Assembly (NCBI RefSeq): GCF_010500245.1
Contig: NZ_JAAGOX010000014.1
Location: 1 to 64,000, forward strand
Source of the DNA: Ruegeria sp. PrR005
GTDB taxonomy: Bacteria > Pseudomonadota > Alphaproteobacteria > Rhodobacterales > Rhodobacteraceae
Reading direction: 5' to 3'
DNA: 64,000 nucleotides
The position numbers were made by a program, and so were the translations under genes. Shown one piece after another: positions 62,393 through 64,000 of the stretch. Each line of letters starts with the position of its first letter. Positions within the stretch are counted from its first letter, which is position 1. Below the pieces are notes generated by a model that was given only the letters and a program-made list of their open reading frames with translations, was not told where the DNA came from and made no database searches.

Positions 62393-63376
62393 ATGTCCGA
62401 GCAGATGCGCGCGGTTGAAATCAGCAAGCCCGGCGGGCCGGAAGTTCTGCAACTCACCAACCGCCCGATGCCGGTGCCAGGGCATGGGCAGGTGGTGATC
62501 AAGGTCGCCTATGCCGGAGTGAACAGGCCCGACGCGCTGCAACGGGCGGGGGCCTATGACCCGCCGCCGGGCGCAAGCGATCTGCCGGGGCTGGAATGTT
62601 CGGGCGAGGTGGTCGCGGTCGGCCCCGGTGTCGATTCTCTGGCGCGTGGCGACATGGTCTGCGCCCTGCTGCCCGGGGGCGGCTATGCCGAATACGTGGC
62701 CACACCCGCCGCGCATTGTCTGCCGGTGCCCCAGGGCATGGGTCTGCGCGAGGCGGCATGCCTGCCGGAAACCTTCTTTACCGTCTGGTCCAACGTGTTT
62801 TCGCGCGGTGGCCTAAAGGCCGGTGAACGTTTTCTGGTGCATGGCGGGTCAAGCGGCATCGGGACAACCGCGATCCAGCTTGCCAACGCCTTTGGCGCCC
62901 GGGTCTTCACCACCGCCGGGTCGGACGAGAAATGCCAGGCTTGCCTGGACCTGGGAGCCGAGCGCGCGATCAACTACCGCAGCGAGGATTTCGTCAAAAT
63001 CCTGCGGGCCGAAGGCGGCGCCGACCTGATCCTCGATATGGTGGGCGGCGATTATATTCCGCGCAATATCAAGGCTCTGGCCGACGATGGGCGGCTGGTA
63101 CAGATCGCGTTCCTGCAAGGGCCGGTGGTCGAGCTTAACTTTGCCCTGATGATGGTGCGCCGCCTGACGATTACCGGTAGTACGCTCCGTCCGCAAAGCG
63201 ACCTGGCCAAGGCACAGATCGCCCAGGACCTGCTGGAAGCGGTCTGGCCACTGATCGAGGCGGGACGAATTGCGCCGGTGATGGACAGCGAATTCGATCT
63301 GGCAGATGCGGCCGCGGCCCATGCCCGGATGGAAAGCTCTGGCCATATCGGTAAGATCGTACTCAGAGTCGGTTGA
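62393..63376 (+). CDS. Quinone oxidoreductase, PIG3/Qor-like MDR family
   Basis: A 327-residue medium-chain dehydrogenase/reductase without zinc ligands. SEQMRAVEISKPGGPEVLQL, YAGVNRPDALQRAGAYDPPP, PGLECSGEVVAVGPGVDSLA, and the NADPH site FLVHGGSSGIGTTAIQLANA mark the PIG3-type quinone reductase. CTAGGAGGTTCC precedes the ATG. It is followed 81 nt on by a paralogue, and COQ9 lies just upstream. Confidence 0.9.
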   Translation: MSEQMRAVEISKPGGPEVLQLTNRPMPVPGHGQVVIKVAYAGVNRPDALQRAGAYDPPPGASDLPGLECSGEVVAVGPGVDSLARGDMVCALLPGGGYAEYVATPAAHCLPVPQGMGLREAACLPETFFTVWSNVFSRGGLKAGERFLVHGGSSGIGTTAIQLANAFGARVFTTAGSDEKCQACLDLGAERAINYRSEDFVKILRAEGGADLILDMVGGDYIPRNIKALADDGRLVQIAFLQGPVVELNFALMMVRRLTITGSTLRPQSDLAKAQIAQDLLEAVWPLIEAGRIAPVMDSEFDLADAAAAHARMESSGHIGKIVLRVG

Positions 63377-63457
63377 GTCCGGCCCATTCCCTTCTGCCTG
63401 CGCCCTTGCCGACGTCCTTCTGCCTGCTAGGGTAATGCGCAAAGCGGGAGGAAAGAC

Positions 63458-64000
63458 ATGAGTGAAACTGCAAGAACCGTAGTGATCGAAGCATTCGGCG
63501 GCCCGGAGGTTTTGGAATTGCAGGACCGGCCCGTGGGCGAGCCGGGACCGGGGCAGGTGCGGATCCGGCACAAGGCCTGTGGTTTGAATTTCATCGACGT
63601 GTATCAGCGCACGGGTCTTTATCCCCTGCAATTGCCGCATGCGCTGGGCATGGAAGCCTCGGGCGTGATCGAGGCGGTAGGCGATGGGGTAACCCATTTG
63701 AACGTGGGTGACAGGGCTGCTTATGCCTCGGCCCCGCCGGGTGCCTATACTGAGGCGCGTGTGATGCCGGCGGCACAGGTCTGCCCGCTGCCCGACGAGA
63801 TCGGCTTCGACGAAGGCGCCGCGATGATGCTCAAGGGGTTGACGGTCGACTACCTGTTCCACCGCACGACGCCGCTCAGCCGGGGTGATACGGTGCTGTT
63901 TCACGCGGCGGCGGGGGGTGTCGGCCTGATCGCTTGTCAGTGGGCCAAATCCGAAGGCATCACCCTGATCGGCACCGCCGGGTCCGACGAGAAATGTGAA
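63458..64000 (+). CDS. NADPH:quinone oxidoreductase (partial, cut by window end)
   Basis: The first 181 codons of an MDR-family quinone reductase. RTVVIEAFGGPEVLELQDRP, GLNFIDVYQRTGLYPLQLPH, ALGMEASGVIEAVGDGVTHL and the NADPH motif LFHAAAGGVGLIACQWAKSE are typical of Qor. GGGAGGAAAGAC precedes ATG 63458. About 145 residues are missing at the 3' side. Differs from the neighbour at 62393 in many positions but shares the GSDEKC segment. Confidence 0.9.
   Translation, partial: MSETARTVVIEAFGGPEVLELQDRPVGEPGPGQVRIRHKACGLNFIDVYQRTGLYPLQLPHALGMEASGVIEAVGDGVTHLNVGDRAAYASAPPGAYTEARVMPAAQVCPLPDEIGFDEGAAMMLKGLTVDYLFHRTTPLSRGDTVLFHAAAGGVGLIACQWAKSEGITLIGTAGSDEKCE

Overview
The window (about 63% GC by eye, dense genes, short intergenic gaps) looks like chromosomal DNA of a marine alphaproteobacterium of the Roseobacter group (Rhodobacterales, Ruegeria/Phaeobacter-like). 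The reasons are Mcl1-type malyl-CoA lyase, a COQ9 protein, the FYDLN-acid TIGR02300 protein, TRAP transporters, an RTX protein and a dispersed GC-rich repeat ending in a GGAGTATTT-type tail. The genus is inferred from family content, not from a search. No phage, insertion sequence, CRISPR array or replication origin is visible.

Layout. 1-5010: end of a glutathione-dependent formaldehyde dehydrogenase gene, a SixA-like phosphatase, a NYN/OST-HTH protein, tRNA-Ala(GGC), an acidic-tailed FYDLN protein, a YgjP-like metalloprotease and a class III cyclase with TolB-like and TPR modules. 5055-8346: GntR regulator and an NMT1/TauA-type ABC importer. 8387-12505: lytic transglycosylase, accA, a LysE exporter divergent from an Lrp regulator, and a PA14-like exported protein. 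12530-18294: a racemase-like protein, malyl-CoA lyase, and a D-amino-acid group (DgcN, DgcA, D-amino-acid transaminase). 18335-25735: second cyclase, CoA-transferase, DUF1244, N-formylglutamate amidohydrolase, pyruvate kinase, and a MurA paralogue with Asp in place of the catalytic Cys. 25757-33400: rpmI-rplT, third cyclase, PNPOx-like protein, AraC regulator, pheS-pheT and a GNAT protein. 33397-39290: LysR, methyltransferase, YtoQ, MFS, GST, mscL, mscS and tRNA-Met(CAT).

39398-52881 is the most distinctive part: ten genes in two divergent runs. The leftward run encodes a TRAP importer, an FAD oxidase, a TauD/AtsK-type dioxygenase and an SdsA-type alkylsulfatase without signal peptide. The rightward run encodes a GMC alcohol oxidoreductase, an AlkK-like acyl-CoA ligase, a long aldehyde dehydrogenase and a TetR regulator. 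Read together they form a plausible route from an imported alkyl sulfate ester through alcohol, aldehyde and acid to acyl-CoA; the substrate is an inference.

52978-64000: alanine dehydrogenase divergent from an Lrp regulator, PPK2 with a TTG start, a tandem DUF302 protein, a MarR regulator divergent from an unusual cytochrome P450 with two near-identical palindromic operators between them, an exported CAP-RTX protein, an EamA permease, rpsU, COQ9 and two quinone oxidoreductase paralogues, the last cut by the window edge.
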